A stretch of 6,317 nt of DNA from Cyanobacteria bacterium UBA8803 (GTDB lineage Bacteria; Cyanobacteriota; Cyanobacteriia; Cyanobacteriales; Coleofasciculaceae). Of this stretch, positions 5,569 through 6,317 are shown piece after piece (the first letter of the stretch is position 1; every line of letters begins with the position of its first letter). The position numbers were made by a program, and so were the translations under genes. Under the pieces are notes generated by a model. That model was not told where the DNA came from, searched no databases, and was given only the letters and a program-made list of their open reading frames with translations. The stretch spans positions 1-6,317 of the forward strand of contig DNXU01000037.1 of the NCBI GenBank assembly GCA_003505715.1. The letters run 5' to 3'.

Positions 5569-6198
5569 TCACCAATCAGCAACATTGGGGAAGCTTTCAT
5601 TTTTAATGATAATGTGGCGATCGCGGTCAAAGGTGATGGCTCCCTCATGCTTCAGCTTGCTGAGGAGTCTAGTGACTGTTACCCGCGTCGTGCCAATAGC
5701 ATTAGCTAAGTTCTGATGGGTAAGGCGCATCCCTAGGCGAGTGTCTCCTCCTACAGGTTGACCGATTTCCCGTTTCATCAAAAGTAATAGGTTTTGCAAG
5801 CGGTCTTCAACTCGACGCTGACCCGCGATCGCTAAAAGTGCCTCCGTCTGTCGCATTCGGCGCACCATCTGGGGTAAAATCAGCTGAGGTAGATTTGGGG
5901 ATGCATTTATTTCCCTTAGAGAAAACCAGATGAGGTGAACATCCGATAGGGCTGTTGCTTGATAGGTAGTTAGCAGAGAGAACCAATTACCAAAAAACGT
6001 CTCCGGCTCTGCCCAACCCAACCATACCTCTTCGCCATTATGGCAAAGTGTAGTCATCTGGACTAAACCCTGGCACACTTGCCAGACTCCCTGGGAAACC
6101 AGTGGAATCTGTTCCCCTTTGGCATAAAAATGCAAGCGGCGTCCTTCTTTGGGTTCGTGCTGATCGATCGGTAGAACTGCTCTGGAAGCTTGGACCAT
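5569..6198 (-). CDS. Crp/Fnr-family transcriptional regulator with NtcA-like recognition helix
   Basis: The 209-residue product (from ATG) has a divergent cyclic-nucleotide-binding-type beta barrel (about 20-98), a dimerisation helix (about 105-145, including QMVRRMRQTEALLAIAGQRR) and a C-terminal winged helix. The DNA-reading segment LTHQNLANAIGTTRVTVTRL (159-178) closely resembles the helix-turn-helix of cyanobacterial NtcA. The rest is unlike NtcA. The barrel segment FFGNWFSLLTTYQATAL (68-84) lacks the Glu and Arg that contact cAMP in Crp, so cAMP is unlikely to be the ligand, and Cys42 and Cys52 are too few and too spread for an Fnr iron-sulfur cluster. It is therefore a Crp-family regulator with unknown signal and targets. 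ATG at 6198 was chosen, with GGAAAG 11 nt before it; in-frame TTG codons at 6207 and 6225 would add 3 or 9 residues. It stands alone, followed by a structured intergenic region. Confidence 0.85.
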   Translation of the reverse strand: MVQASRAVLPIDQHEPKEGRRLHFYAKGEQIPLVSQGVWQVCQGLVQMTTLCHNGEEVWLGWAEPETFFGNWFSLLTTYQATALSDVHLIWFSLREINASPNLPQLILPQMVRRMRQTEALLAIAGQRRVEDRLQNLLLLMKREIGQPVGGDTRLGMRLTHQNLANAIGTTRVTVTRLLSKLKHEGAITFDRDRHIIIKNESFPNVADW

Positions 6199-6296
6199 GA
6201 GTTGCAACGCTTTCCAGCTTATCAAAAACTGGCCTATGGAGTCAGCTCCAACTGTAAGGGACTAAGGTAAAGGCTTGGTAATTATTTGATTAAGTG

Positions 6297-6317
6297 TTGT
6301 TGGTTGTTGGTTGTTGG
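6297..6317. repeat. Heptamer tandem repeat (TTGTTGG), three copies reaching the edge
   Basis: Three exact TTGTTGG units end at the last base of the window, so the array may continue outside. Heptanucleotide short tandem repeats (STRR type) are well known in filamentous, especially heterocyst-forming, cyanobacteria. It lies about 100 bp upstream of the start of the Crp-type gene. Confidence 0.65.

Noticed and set aside
5569..6198. Naming the Crp-type regulator ntcA
   Set aside because: Only the helix-turn-helix resembles NtcA; the sensor half and the N-terminus differ strongly from it.
6297..6317. Start of a CRISPR array
   Set aside because: The units are 7 bp and contiguous without spacers, typical of STRR repeats and not of CRISPR.

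Overview
The window looks like an ordinary stretch of a cyanobacterial chromosome. The evidence is eight perfect copies of the HIP1 octamer GCGATCGC in 6.3 kb, a DUF2555 gene (a small family I know only from cyanobacteria) directly upstream of coaBC, a cyanobacterial-type DUF1574 SGNH protein with a helical-repeat N-terminus, and a heptamer tandem repeat at the right edge. The heptamer and a MITE-like inverted repeat point towards a filamentous lineage (Nostocales or relatives), but the sequence does not fix the species.

Layout, left to right. A minus-strand DUF1574/SGNH-fold exported protein (20-1519) ends just before a perfect Shine-Dalgarno sequence belonging to a further minus-strand gene beyond the left edge. 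It diverges from a plus-strand gamma-glutamylcyclotransferase-like gene (1669-2241). A convergent intergenic region follows, holding an interrupted inverted repeat of about 138 bp that resembles a MITE (2302-2439). Next comes a minus-strand run read from right to left: DUF2555 (4305-4517), coaBC (3027-4244) and a small membrane-anchored protein of unknown function (2463-2990), probably one transcription unit. Further right are a minus-strand phospholipase/carboxylesterase-like alpha/beta hydrolase (4688-5299, apparently starting at CTG) and a minus-strand Crp/Fnr-type regulator (5569-6198). The 269-bp gap between these two carries several inverted repeats and a good sigma70-type promoter for the hydrolase.

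Functionally, CoaBC supplies 4'-phosphopantetheine for coenzyme A and is the one confidently identified essential enzyme. The DUF1574 protein probably belongs to an envelope or exopolysaccharide acylation system whose partner lies outside the window. The regulator has the NtcA-like recognition-helix sequence but lacks the usual cAMP-binding residues. I see no phage, CRISPR, toxin-antitoxin or defence genes and no rRNA or tRNA. The points most worth a second look are the probable CTG start codon, the palindromes upstream of the hydrolase, the non-cAMP Crp-type regulator, the MITE-like element and the ribosome binding site at the left edge. I found no convincing new multi-gene system.
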